Shown: one piece after another, positions 16,139-24,428 of the stretch
How positions within the stretch are numbered: position 1 is the stretch's first letter
Layout: each line of letters opens with the position of its first letter
From: Myxococcales bacterium
GTDB lineage: Bacteria > Myxococcota_A > Polyangia > Polyangiales > Polyangiaceae
Direction: 5' to 3'
Length of the DNA stretch: 43,107 nt
Assembly: GCA_021847645.1 (NCBI GenBank)
Contig: JAJZQG010000047.1
Span: forward strand, 1-43,107
The notes under the pieces: generated by a model
Databases searched by the model: none
Told to the model about the DNA's origin: nothing
What the model saw: the letters and a program-made list of their open reading frames with translations, nothing else
Program-made: the position numbers and the translations under genes

Positions 16139-16942
16139 ATGCAGACCCATCCGCGTTCCCCCTGCGCCGTCCCAACGCAACCCGCGCACCCAGCGCCGCC
16201 CGATGCGCCAACAGCTCCCCCAGACCTGGACCATCGCCCCGCCGTCTCCGCTTGCCGCGCCGATTGCGTCCTGCCTTCCGGCGATTCCCTGCTCCTGCTC
16301 GTCACCGAGCTGTCCCTCGGCGGAGCGTTCGTCGTCTCCATGATGCCTCCGTCCCTCGGGGCTCGCATGAACCTCACGCTCCTGCCAAAGGGGCGCGCAC
16401 CGGTCGGCCCCATCGATAGCCGTGTCATCGGCCTGCGCTTGGATCCGTCCGACGCCCGCCGCTCCGGCTTCGAGCTCATCTTCCCCGCCGTCGACGACCC
16501 CACCTTCGACGATCTGGCCGACCTGGTGGCGCGCTTCGAGGTCGGTGAGCCTCACGCACAGCCAGCCGCCCGGCGCGAGCAAGGCGAGAAGCGTCAGTTC
16601 CCCCGCGTCGGCGTGAGCCTCGAGGCTGCGGTGGCTTGCGCCTGCGGCTCGTACCCCGCGCGCATCCACAACCTCAGCATGACCGGCGCCATGGTCACCC
16701 TCGATCCCCCAGACCCGGCCTCCGCTCCACCGCTCGGTCCCACCATGAGCCTCGAGCTGACCATCGCCAGCCGACCCGCGAGCCGGAGCATCACCCTGCA
16801 CGCCGAGGTCGTGCGTGTCGGCCAGGGCACCGGCAACCTGGACATCGGCCTTCGATTCCTCCACGTGCGCGACTCCCAATCCCGCCGCCTCGAGGCCCTG
16901 ATTCTCGACGCGATCTGGACCGGCAGCGCACCGCTCGCCTAG
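16139..16942 (+). CDS. double-PilZ-domain protein
   Basis: A 267-residue protein with two PilZ-like halves. The N-terminal half (about 35-130) has LSLGGAF but lacks the RxxxR arginines, so it probably does not bind ligand. The C-terminal half (about 150-262) has both c-di-GMP motifs, RQFPR and NLSMTG. Between them is a helical linker containing LDPSDARRSGFELIFP. It is a paralogue of the gene at 20476-21234, sharing ALGxxL/SLGARM-type turns, the GVRLDPSDA / GLRLDPSDA linker and LGLRFL / IGLRFL. The N-terminus is proline-rich and has no signal peptide. The ATG at 16139 follows GCGAGG by six bases. It is convergent with the hybrid kinase at 16961 (18 bases apart). Likely a c-di-GMP effector with an unknown partner. 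Confidence 0.85.
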   Translation: MQTHPRSPCAVPTQPAHPAPPDAPTAPPDLDHRPAVSACRADCVLPSGDSLLLLVTELSLGGAFVVSMMPPSLGARMNLTLLPKGRAPVGPIDSRVIGLRLDPSDARRSGFELIFPAVDDPTFDDLADLVARFEVGEPHAQPAARREQGEKRQFPRVGVSLEAAVACACGSYPARIHNLSMTGAMVTLDPPDPASAPPLGPTMSLELTIASRPASRSITLHAEVVRVGQGTGNLDIGLRFLHVRDSQSRRLEALILDAIWTGSAPLA

Positions 16943-16960
16943 CGCTGCCCGCGCGCCGCC

Positions 16961-19429
16961 TCACCTCGGGCTGACCAGCGCCGCGCGCACCGCCCGCGTC
17001 AGCTCCTCCGCGCTCAATGGCTTGTTGACCAGTGTCATGTTCGCCTCCAGCACGCCGCGACGCACGATCTCGTCGTCGGGGTAGCCGGACATGTACAGCA
17101 CGCGCAGCCCCGGCCGCTTCTTGGTCAGCCGCTCGGCCAGCTCCCGGCCGTTCATCCGCGGCATCACCACGTCCGTCACCAGCAGGTGCACCTCGCGCGG
17201 GTACTGCTCGCACAGCAGGATCGCCTCGAACCCGTTCGCAGCCGTCAGCACGCGATAGCCAGCCCGCTGCAGAATCCTGCGCGCCACGCTGCGCACGCCC
17301 TCCTCGTCTTCCACCAACAACACCGTCTCGGTGCCCGTCGTGCCGCGGTCGCTGTGGCTCATGCTCACGCTCACGCGCCGAGACGCCGGCGCCTCCTCCA
17401 CCGCCGGGAACAGCAGCTTGAACGTCGCGCCCTTGCCCGGCTCGCTCTGCACCGTGACCTCGCCGCCGCTCTGCTTGACGATCCCGTAGACCGTCGACAA
17501 CCCCAGCCCCGTGCCCTTGCCGGCCGGCTTGGTCGTGAAGAACGGCTCGAAGACCCGCTTGCGCGTGGCCTCGTCCATCCCCTCGCCCGTGTCGGTGAAC
17601 GTCAGCGCCACGTGCGCTCCAGGCGCAATCGACGCACGCCCGCTCCCCTGCCGCTCGTCCAAGTTCACGTTGCTTGTGCGGATCGTCAGCGTCCCGCCTG
17701 AAGGCATGGCCTCGCGCGCATTGACCGCAATGTTCATCACCACCTGCTGCAGCTGACTGGGATCCGCCTGGATCTGCCCCGCCTCGGGATCGAGCTGGAC
17801 AACCAAGTCGATGTCCTCCCCGATGAACCCCCGCAGCATGTCCCCCATGCCGCTCAGCACCGCGTTCATGCTCAACACCTGTGGCTTGAGTACCTGCCTG
17901 CGGCTGAACGCCAGCAGCTGCTGCGTGAGCACCGCCGCGCTCTTGCCCTCCCTCACGATCTCATCGAGGTCCGCGCGCATCGGATCGTCGTCCGTAAGCG
18001 CCTCGGCTGCGAGCCTCGCGTTGTTGATGATGGTGCTCAGGCTGTTGTTGAACCTGTGCGCCACCCCCCCCGCCAGCGTGCCCACCGCCTCCAGCTTCTG
18101 GCTCGCCCGCAGCTTCTCCTCCAGCAACGCGCGCTCCGCCTCGCGAAGGCGATCCTCGGTGATGTCGCGCAGCACGTGAACGCATCCCCTGTCGCCAAGC
18201 CCGGAGAGCGGGCTGGCCGACGCGCGGTAGGTGCGGCCACCCTGCTCGAACACAAGCGACTCGGACGCATGGCTGGCCTTGGACCGCACCCACGGACAGC
18301 CCGCAATCGGCTCGCGCGTTGCGTGTACCAGCTCGTAGCACTTGCGGCCGATGATCCGCTCGTGAGCCAGACCCAGCAGCTTGCATCCCGCCGCGTTGAC
18401 CTGCTCCACCTCGTGCTCGTCCGACAGCACGAAGATCGCGTCCTCGATCGCGTCGAACGTCGCCCGCCACCGCTCCGCCGACCTCCGAAGCGCCTGCTGC
18501 TCGCGCCGCCGCTCCGTCACGTCTTCAAAGACCGTCGCGAAGCCCTCGGGCCTCAGCGCGAACACCGAGATCCGAAAGTCGCGCGCGAGCGGCTCGAAGC
18601 GAACCTCGAACCGCGTCGGCTCGCCCGTCTCGACCACGCGCGCGTATTGCTCCAGATACGGCGCCTCTCCCGATCCGTACAGCTCGCTCGCCAGCGCGCC
18701 GCGCGCTCGCGACGCCTCGATACCCGTGTGCCGCTCGAACGCCAGGTTCACCTCCAGGATCCGATAGTCGACCGCTCGCCCGAGCCCGTCTCGCACCAGC
18801 TCGTGCATCGCTATCCCTTCGATCGACGACTCGGTCAGCGACCGCCAGCGCGCGTCGCTGGCGCGCAGCCGCTCGAGCGCTTCGTCTCGCTGCCGCTCGG
18901 TCTCGATCGCTTCGAGCGCGTGGCCCAGGTCTGCAGCCAGCTCGACCAGCAGGCTTCGCTCTTCGTCATCCGCCGGCTCACCCTTCGGAGGCCGCAGCGC
19001 AAGCACCCCGAATGCTTTGCCGCCCGAGGACATCGGAGCTGCCATCAGGGCGCCCAGCGTTCCGGCGCAGGTCCCTTCGCCTTCCACCATCCACGCCGGC
19101 TCGCGCGCAGCGATCGCCGTGCGAAAGCACGACGGCAGCTCCCCCCTCGACACCAGCCCCCAGACAGCTGGCAGCTCTCCTGACAGCAACGCATGCGCCG
19201 AGCCCCTGATCACCTCGCCGTCCGTCAGCGCGATCGCCGCGAACTCGAAGCCCCGCGCCGCCACCAGCGCGCCGCACGCCCGCTGGATGAGCACCCGTGC
19301 GTCGCGCTCGCGCGTGATGAGCCGGTGCACCTCGCGGATGCCGCGCACCACCGCGTTGGCGTGGGCGAGCCGATCCTCCAACCGCTGATTCGATCGTACC
19401 TGAGCATCGATGCATTCCACGTTCGCCAT
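16961..19429 (-). CDS. hybrid histidine kinase (GAF, PAS, PAS, kinase, receiver) with altered H-box
   Basis: An 822-residue soluble hybrid kinase. Order: GAF (about 25-180), PAS (about 190-308), PAS (about 318-428), HisKA (about 440-510), HATPase (about 555-680), receiver (about 700-820, Asp753 in VTDVVMPRMNG, Lys in NKP). The ATP lobe is intact ([26 protein letters not shown]). The H-box reads GGVAHRFNNSL: His458 is present, but the acidic residue that normally follows it (AHDFNN or AHELNN) is Arg459, codon AGG. That acid helps both phosphotransfer and phosphatase chemistry, so activity may be changed or lost. It starts nine bases after the unknown gene at 19439 ends, so the two form an operon. 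Its second PAS resembles the relic at 11960. Confidence 0.92.
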   Translation of the reverse strand: MANVECIDAQVRSNQRLEDRLAHANAVVRGIREVHRLITRERDARVLIQRACGALVAARGFEFAAIALTDGEVIRGSAHALLSGELPAVWGLVSRGELPSCFRTAIAAREPAWMVEGEGTCAGTLGALMAAPMSSGGKAFGVLALRPPKGEPADDEERSLLVELAADLGHALEAIETERQRDEALERLRASDARWRSLTESSIEGIAMHELVRDGLGRAVDYRILEVNLAFERHTGIEASRARGALASELYGSGEAPYLEQYARVVETGEPTRFEVRFEPLARDFRISVFALRPEGFATVFEDVTERRREQQALRRSAERWRATFDAIEDAIFVLSDEHEVEQVNAAGCKLLGLAHERIIGRKCYELVHATREPIAGCPWVRSKASHASESLVFEQGGRTYRASASPLSGLGDRGCVHVLRDITEDRLREAERALLEEKLRASQKLEAVGTLAGGVAHRFNNSLSTIINNARLAAEALTDDDPMRADLDEIVREGKSAAVLTQQLLAFSRRQVLKPQVLSMNAVLSGMGDMLRGFIGEDIDLVVQLDPEAGQIQADPSQLQQVVMNIAVNAREAMPSGGTLTIRTSNVNLDERQGSGRASIAPGAHVALTFTDTGEGMDEATRKRVFEPFFTTKPAGKGTGLGLSTVYGIVKQSGGEVTVQSEPGKGATFKLLFPAVEEAPASRRVSVSMSHSDRGTTGTETVLLVEDEEGVRSVARRILQRAGYRVLTAANGFEAILLCEQYPREVHLLVTDVVMPRMNGRELAERLTKKRPGLRVLYMSGYPDDEIVRRGVLEANMTLVNKPLSAEELTRAVRAALVSPR

Positions 19430-19438
19430 GCGCTCGTC

Positions 19439-20209
19439 TCAGCCCGTCGGCCCCGTCGACTCCTGCGTCGACGTCTTGCCCGCGTTGCGTCTCGCCATCG
19501 CGCGCACCGTGGCCTTGGCTTCCGCCTCGTCCACCGGGTTGCGCAGCGCCGCCACCTTGTCCACCGCCGCCGTCGTGTGCTCCAGCACCGTCAGCACGGT
19601 TCGAACGATCGCGATCCACGCGTTGCGCGCCCGCAAGTGCTTCAACCCCTGCTCCGGATCCGTGTCAGGAACCGTCGTCGCCTTGGCCTGCGCAGCCGCC
19701 CCCAGCTCCGCCGCTGCCGCCCACCACTGCTCCACCAGCTGCCGCCCCGTTACTGTCGCGCTCAACCGCAGCTCTCCCACCACCTTCTGTGCCGACGGCG
19801 TGCTGTCGAACGCCTGCTTCGCCATCTTCGCGTTGGCCGCCTCGGCCACGTACCCTGCTTTGGTGCCCAACAGCCCGCGCGGAAGAAGCGCCTTGAACGA
19901 CTCCTTGATGCGCTGCACCTGGCTCGTGTCGATGCTCGTCTGGCCCAGCTCGTACTCGCAATAGGCGCGGTGCAGGTAGTACGCGGCACGCAAGAGGTGG
20001 TCGTGACGATCGTCGAGCACCTCCAGGTCGCCCGGCATCGGGGAAACCGCCGCCTGCGACGCGATCTGCAGCAACCTCTGATGGGCCTGCTCGACCCGCG
20101 GTATCAGCGCATGGATCTCCGACACCGACAGGAACAGATCGCGCTGCTCGCCCAACCAACGTCCGGTCAGCTGCACCATCTCTGCGCTCGCGAGGTGCGT
20201 GAGCCCCAT
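19439..20209 (-). CDS. helical protein of unknown function upstream of hybrid kinase
   Basis: A 256-residue protein I do not recognise. It is predicted almost entirely alpha-helical, with no signal peptide, membrane segment or cysteine cluster. Notable segments are a conserved-looking HDHLLRAAYYLHRAYCEYEL (about 69-88), a Trp-Trp pair (QWWAAAAELGAAAQ) and a basic C-terminus. The start at 20209 has a strong AGGAGG eight bases upstream. The nine-base spacing to the hybrid kinase indicates co-expression, so it may be an accessory or input protein for that kinase. The 266 bases upstream contain CCGGATGATCCGG, a near-palindrome that could be an operator, but nothing else I can name. Function unknown. 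Confidence 0.75.
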   Translation of the reverse strand: MGLTHLASAEMVQLTGRWLGEQRDLFLSVSEIHALIPRVEQAHQRLLQIASQAAVSPMPGDLEVLDDRHDHLLRAAYYLHRAYCEYELGQTSIDTSQVQRIKESFKALLPRGLLGTKAGYVAEAANAKMAKQAFDSTPSAQKVVGELRLSATVTGRQLVEQWWAAAAELGAAAQAKATTVPDTDPEQGLKHLRARNAWIAIVRTVLTVLEHTTAAVDKVAALRNPVDEAEAKATVRAMARRNAGKTSTQESTGPTG

Positions 20210-20475
20210 GCCGGTGTCCTCCTGATCAGTGCGGCATCGATTGTGTCAACAGTGGATGCTGGCAAGGCCGAGTACTCCGATCGTTCCGTGCTGACAATCA
20301 TCAACAGCCGTTGTGCCAAGGGATTCTAGCGTCCAAGGGGACTTCATTGTGGACGGTCAACCCGCCGAGCCCGTCGCGCGACAACCACCGCCGAGATCCC
20401 ATACCGGATGATCCGGTCGCGCGATGACCCGCGCCGGGATTGCCAAGCCGCGGCAAGCGTTCGTGTCGCGAGCAA

Positions 20476-21234
20476 TCAGGGTTGAGGGACCAGGAACCGC
20501 CCTCCGGGAACGGTCACGGTGTCCCATGGGGTCTCGTCCATGATGACCGTATAGACGATCAATCGCTCAAGCATGCGTGCCCGGGCCTCGTCGAGGCCGA
20601 GAAAGCGCAGCCCCACGCCGGTCGGCTCCGGGGGCGCTGTGAGTCGGGCCACCTCGGCGTCGATTTCGATGCTCTCGTCGTCCGGCGCGGAGATGAGCAA
20701 CAGCCGGATGCGACGGCCGACCGCGAGCTGCAACGGCGGGGCGTCGTCGGGCTGGTCGATCGACAGCAGGGCGCCGGAGATGCTGACGTTCTTGACGGCA
20801 GCGCTGTAGGAGCCTTCGTCAGCGCGCACCTGGGCCAGCAGATGCACGGCCACGCGCGGGTGCTCGCGCCCCTCGCGACGCGCCCGTACGACGCGCCCCA
20901 TCACGGGCGGCTCGCCGTGCCTCATCTCACCGATGAGCTTGCCCAGGCGCGCCCGCTGGTCGTCGTCGAGCTGCGGGAACAACACCTCGAAGCCGGACTT
21001 GGATGCGTCCGACGGGTCAAGGCGCACGCCCATCACGCGCGCGTCGAGGTGGGCCACCGCGGTGCCGCCGTGCGCGTAGAGCGACACGAGCAGGCTCGTG
21101 CCGAGCGCGGGGGGCACCATCGACACGATGAAGGCACCGCCGAGCGACACGTGGGTAGCGATGAGGTGCAGGCTCTCGCCCGAGGGCAGGGTGCAGGTAG
21201 CGTGGCAGAGAGGACGTCGAGCTGGTTGGGACAT
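20476..21234 (-). CDS. double-PilZ-domain protein, paralogue of the one at 16139
   Basis: A 252-residue protein with two PilZ-like halves. The first (about 5-100) has VSLGGAF without the RxxxR arginines; the second (about 118-230) has REHPR and NVSISG, the c-di-GMP motifs. The linker contains GVRLDPSDASKSGFEVLFP, which closely matches the linker of the paralogue. The C-terminal tail ends in VPGGRFLVPQP. The ATG at 21234 is chosen over one ten codons upstream because GAGG precedes it and SQPARRPLCHATCTLPSG aligns with the paralogue. It lies 152 bases downstream of the pseudo-receiver kinase on the same strand, with palindromic repeat copy 3 in the gap. The presence of two such genes within 5 kb suggests duplication with retained c-di-GMP binding in only one half. 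Confidence 0.85.
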   Translation of the reverse strand: MSQPARRPLCHATCTLPSGESLHLIATHVSLGGAFIVSMVPPALGTSLLVSLYAHGGTAVAHLDARVMGVRLDPSDASKSGFEVLFPQLDDDQRARLGKLIGEMRHGEPPVMGRVVRARREGREHPRVAVHLLAQVRADEGSYSAAVKNVSISGALLSIDQPDDAPPLQLAVGRRIRLLLISAPDDESIEIDAEVARLTAPPEPTGVGLRFLGLDEARARMLERLIVYTVIMDETPWDTVTVPGGRFLVPQP

Positions 21235-21319
21235 GGGACTTCGCCTCGAGCAGGGGCTGTGCAAGCGGCGCGCCCGCGCAAGACGATGGATCGACGACGC
21301 ACCCGGGAGGGGTCGCGCG

Positions 21320-21368
21320 CACGAGCCGAAATGGCGTGCCGAAGCGGCGTGCCGAGTCGGCGCGGCAG
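21320..21368. repeat. intergenic palindromic repeat, copy 3
   Basis: GAGCCGAAATGGCGTGCCG followed by AAGCGGCGTGCCGAGTCGGC; the arms GCCGA and TCGGC can pair, and GGCGTGCCGA occurs twice in it. It lies 18 bases beyond the stop of the kinase gene at 21387, the same placement as copy 2. Confidence 0.55.
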
Positions 21369-21386
21369 CGGGCGCGGATACGGCCG

Positions 21387-22502
21387 CTACTTGCGCGGCA
21401 GCACCATGCGCAGCGACAGCCCGGTCCCCGTGTCGCGCGTCTTCAGCTCGACCTGCCCGTCATGCTCCTTGAACGTCCGCTGGATCACCACCGTGCCCAG
21501 CCCAGTGCCGGCAACCTTGGTGGTGTAGAACGGCTCGAAGAACCGCTGGCGCTGCTCGGCCGTCAGCCCGGGGCCGTCGTCCTCGACCACGAGCGCGACC
21601 TGATCGGGCGAGGTTTCCCAGCGGAGCCAGACGTTGCCTCGAGGCGGGACGGCATCGATTGCATTGGACAGCGCGTTGACAAGCGCTTCGGTTATGGCGA
21701 CAGGCCGGTGCGAGACGCGGGGGGCGAGCTCGGCGCGTTCGGCGTGGACCATGACGGACTTGGCCTGAGCGCGGGGACGAACGAGCAGCAAGGAAGTTCG
21801 CACCACGTCGGCGAGGCTCGAGCTGAAGGCCAGCTCGTCGCGATCTCCGCGGGCATAGGCGACCAGCCGGTCGACATAGGCCTTGATGGCCGTGGCGGCC
21901 GCGGTGGTGTCGCGGGCGCTGTCGCGCAGCGTCTCGCGATTGTCGGGTCCGAGGTCGCCGTCGTTGGCGGCGATGTCGGCGACTAGGTTGCCGTTCGAGA
22001 GGATCGTCGTCAGCGGGTTGGCGATGTCGTGGGCGACGGTGGCCACGAGCGTTCCGAGGCGCGCCATGATTTCGGTGTGGCTGATGCGGGCCATGAGCTT
22101 CTGCATCTGGTCGGCAGACTCGAGCTGCTGACGCATGACTTCCGCGAGGCGTTGGATGCGGGCGGGCAGCACGCCCAGGTCGAAGGGCTTGACCAGGGTG
22201 TCACCGATTTCCTGCGCGATGAGCGCCGGCGAGACCTCGCTCGTGTCCTGGTCACAGAGCACGAGCACCTGGGCGCAGGGTTGCGTGGTGCGAACGGCAT
22301 GCACCAGCTCCACGCCGGTCGCGTTGGCGATGGCGCTCGAGATGACCAGGATCTCGAAGCGGTTGTGGGCGGCCACGCGAGCGGCCTCGGCCGCATCGGC
22401 GGTGGCGCGGACCGAGGCAATCGACCGCAGCACGGGCGGCACGACGTGAAGCACCTCCTTGTCGCTCTCGACCAGGAGCACGTGCAGCAGCGGGTCAGCC
22501 AT
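21387..22502 (-). CDS. histidine kinase with N-terminal pseudo-receiver
   Basis: A 371-residue soluble kinase. The N-terminal receiver-like domain (about 5-120) starts VLLVESD, but the phospho-acceptor position in FEILVISSAIANATG is Ser; the KPF lysine is retained. It is followed by a helical linker, HisKA with TVAHDIANPLTTI (His158) and a HATPase (about 225-370) with NALSNAID, DDGPGL and AGTGLGT. The kinase is therefore probably active but not controlled by aspartyl phosphorylation of its own receiver. The start overlaps the end of the upstream FHA gene by eight bases (ATGGCTGA), and GGAGG lies about eight bases before the ATG, so it is translationally coupled to that FHA protein. No cognate regulator is adjacent; the phosphate acceptor is unknown. 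Confidence 0.9.
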   Translation of the reverse strand: MADPLLHVLLVESDKEVLHVVPPVLRSIASVRATADAAEAARVAAHNRFEILVISSAIANATGVELVHAVRTTQPCAQVLVLCDQDTSEVSPALIAQEIGDTLVKPFDLGVLPARIQRLAEVMRQQLESADQMQKLMARISHTEIMARLGTLVATVAHDIANPLTTILSNGNLVADIAANDGDLGPDNRETLRDSARDTTAAATAIKAYVDRLVAYARGDRDELAFSSSLADVVRTSLLLVRPRAQAKSVMVHAERAELAPRVSHRPVAITEALVNALSNAIDAVPPRGNVWLRWETSPDQVALVVEDDGPGLTAEQRQRFFEPFYTTKVAGTGLGTVVIQRTFKEHDGQVELKTRDTGTGLSLRMVLPRK

Positions 22503-22899
22503 CGCGGCCTCCAGGCTTGCCGGCAGGGAAACGCAGCGTGGTGGTGTCCTCGAGCTCGGCAGGGGACGCCGGAGGACGGTTGGTGCTCGTGTGTCGCGAG
22601 CTGTTCGGCCCGCCCTCCTCGAGCACGCAGGTGACGTCGCCGAAGCGCAGCACGTCGCCGACTTCGAGGCGCTTGGGCGCGGCGCCGACGCCGGCGCCGT
22701 TGACGAACGTCCCGTTCTTGCTGCCGAGATCGCGAATCTCCAGGTGGCCGTCGCGCCGAACCACGGCGGCATGAACGCGCGACACGCTGGGGTGCGTGAG
22801 CGCGACCGAGCAATAGGAGCTGCGGCCGACGATGGATTGGTCGCCGCGCAGGGTGACGGTGAAGGTATCGAAGCGGAGCAGCCAGAGGTGTCGGTTCAT
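22495..22899 (-). CDS. stand-alone FHA-domain protein, translationally coupled to histidine kinase
   Basis: A 134-residue protein that is essentially one FHA domain (about 15-105) plus a short polar tail. The phosphothreonine-binding residues are present: VGRSSYC, SVSRVH and SKNGT. It should bind a phosphothreonine made by one of the Ser/Thr kinases. It is a close paralogue of the FHA protein at 23915-24319, identical over GRSSYCS and LGSKNGTF and of the same length. The chosen ATG at 22899 gives a start (MNRHLWLLRFDTFTV) matching the paralogue's MTKLVLLLRFDNFTA; no clear ribosome site precedes it, which leaves the start less certain. Its stop overlaps the histidine kinase start by eight bases. 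The tail, rich in Pro, Thr and Ser, differs from the paralogue and may define partners. Confidence 0.85.
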   Translation of the reverse strand: MNRHLWLLRFDTFTVTLRGDQSIVGRSSYCSVALTHPSVSRVHAAVVRRDGHLEIRDLGSKNGTFVNGAGVGAAPKRLEVGDVLRFGDVTCVLEEGGPNSSRHTSTNRPPASPAELEDTTTLRFPAGKPGGRDG

Positions 22900-23057
22900 C
22901 AATTGGGAGCTGCGATGTGGGTTGCTGGCCAGAGACACTTCATCCCTCCAGCGCGGCGAGGCGGCCGGCTGGCGCGCCATCGAAGAGCAAGCGAGGTGCC
23001 ACGGGATGGTGCGGAGCGATGTCGCCGCGGACGAACAGGCGCCTCGGTCCAGGCTTG

Positions 23058-23075
23058 GGCTCGGGAGAACGAGCC
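23058..23075 (-). terminator. possible 3' hairpin
   Basis: Perfect six-base arms GGCTCG and CGAGCC with a six-base loop, 42 bases beyond the stop of the gene at 23118. No T-run follows, so it could stabilise the message or be fortuitous in GC-rich DNA. Confidence 0.25.
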
Positions 23076-23117
23076 GCGGACTCGAGTGCAGGCGAGGCAA
23101 CAACGCATGCCCGGCTC

Positions 23118-23813
23118 CTAGCGATGACGGATGCTCCCGCAACGCAGCAGGGTGTCGAGCGTGCGCAAGGCTTCGAAGCGTCGTTCGCCACAGGTGTCGA
23201 GGATCTCGCCGAGCGAGAAGCCGCTGTCGATCATGGCGATCAGGACGGTCGTGCGAGAGTTGGTCTGGAGGGCGCGCAGCTGGTGGCCCCAGGCCTCGAC
23301 GCCAAACCTGGCCCGATCGCCGCCGAGCACGGCGAGCAAGACCTGCTCCACGGCAGGCCTGCAACGGGCGGCGATGCGCAGCGCCTCCGGATCGTCGGGC
23401 ACGGTGGCAAGGACCCGTTCGGCCTCGATGAGGGCGTAGTAGTGCTCGCCGGTGCGGAAGGCCTCGCCCATCTGCCGGCGGACCCGGTCCAGCTCACTCG
23501 GGTGCCCTGCACCTGCACCCGCGGTCGCGTACCGCCCGTGGGTGTCGAGCTCGGGCGTGGGCTGCGAGTGTGCTTCGTTGCTGGCTGGCCGCAAGGCCTG
23601 GACGCGAACGGATAGCGGCACGATGCTGGCGATGGGGTGGCGCTCGGAGGCGGGGACAAGCGTGTCGGCCTCGGCGCGCCGTGCGACGGAATCCGGATCG
23701 GACGGTAATGCCACCACGGGACGCGGCGAGGGCGGCGTTGGCCGAACTTGGGATACCGGCTCGGGCTCCTCCTCGGCGTGCTGCCGGTCGTTGTCGTCGG
23801 GCCAAGCACTCAT
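23118..23813 (-). CDS. TPR-like protein with C-terminal winged-helix-like segment
   Basis: A 231-residue protein. The first about 110 residues are acidic then Pro/Ser/Ala-rich and probably disordered. From about 115, helices in RRQMGEAFRTGEHYYALIEA and a following segment (VPDDPEALRIAARC) look like TPR units. The C-terminal 40 residues (MIDSGFSLGEILDTCGERR, then FEALRTLDTLL) resemble the winged-helix-like tail found on many myxobacterial gliding and signalling proteins. It has no signal peptide. The ATG at 23813 follows GGAG. It sits between two FHA paralogues and may be the partner whose phosphorylated N-terminal region they recognise; that is inference from position only. Exact function unknown. 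Confidence 0.75.
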   Translation of the reverse strand: MSAWPDDNDRQHAEEEPEPVSQVRPTPPSPRPVVALPSDPDSVARRAEADTLVPASERHPIASIVPLSVRVQALRPASNEAHSQPTPELDTHGRYATAGAGAGHPSELDRVRRQMGEAFRTGEHYYALIEAERVLATVPDDPEALRIAARCRPAVEQVLLAVLGGDRARFGVEAWGHQLRALQTNSRTTVLIAMIDSGFSLGEILDTCGERRFEALRTLDTLLRCGSIRHR

Positions 23814-23914
23814 CGCTGCTCCTGCATCGTCCCCACCGGGGCGATCCATTCAGCTTACGATGCCGGGACACCGCCGGCAACCCGAGCCAGCGAGGGAAGC
23901 GGCCGTAGATCGGC

Positions 23915-24319
23915 TCAATCCGGACGTTTTTTGTTGTTGCCTGCACCGGGCGGCGAGACCGCGGGGTGCTCGCCCGTGGTGTGGGGGGCCGGCGGCCTTG
24001 CGGTGCTCTGCCGGATGGAGCTGGTTGCTTCGGCCTGCTCGAACACGCAGGTGACGTCGCCGAAGCGAAGCTGGTCGCCCAGCTCGAGGCGTCTGGGCGT
24101 TTCTCCGACCGGCGTGCCGTTGAGAAAGGTGCCGTTCTTGCTGCCGAGATCGCGCAGCTCCACGTAGCCGTCGCGCCGCACGAGGGACGCATGGACGCGC
24201 GAGATGCTGGGGTGCGTGAGCGAGATCGAGCAGTAGGAGCTGCGGCCGACGACGGACTGCTCGCCGCGTAAGGGAGCGGTGAAATTGTCGAAGCGCAGCA
24301 GCAGGACCAGCTTGGTCAT
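23915..24319 (-). CDS. stand-alone FHA-domain protein
   Basis: A 134-residue protein with one FHA domain (about 15-105): VVGRSSYC, SISRVHASL and SKNGTFLNG are all present, so phosphothreonine binding is likely. The remaining 30 residues are polar (PPAPHTTGEHPAVSPP) and end in KKRPD. It is the paralogue of 22495-22899, and the similarity extends to DNA level through the central part. The ATG at 24319 is supported by GGAG six to seven bases upstream; a start ten codons earlier is rejected because it extends beyond the ribosome site and the paralogue. It lies 101 bases before the TPR-like gene and 109 bases after the large hybrid kinase, all on the minus strand, so it may be part of one signalling operon. 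Confidence 0.85.
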   Translation of the reverse strand: MTKLVLLLRFDNFTAPLRGEQSVVGRSSYCSISLTHPSISRVHASLVRRDGYVELRDLGSKNGTFLNGTPVGETPRRLELGDQLRFGDVTCVFEQAEATSSIRQSTARPPAPHTTGEHPAVSPPGAGNNKKRPD

Positions 24320-24428
24320 CCGGACTCCGTTTGAAGGTGAGCATATCATCGGCAGAGCGCGGTTGAATGCGGTTCCGCGGATGCGGAGCCGGGTGGTCGT
24401 TGCGCTGGACGGGCACGACGCGAACGCG

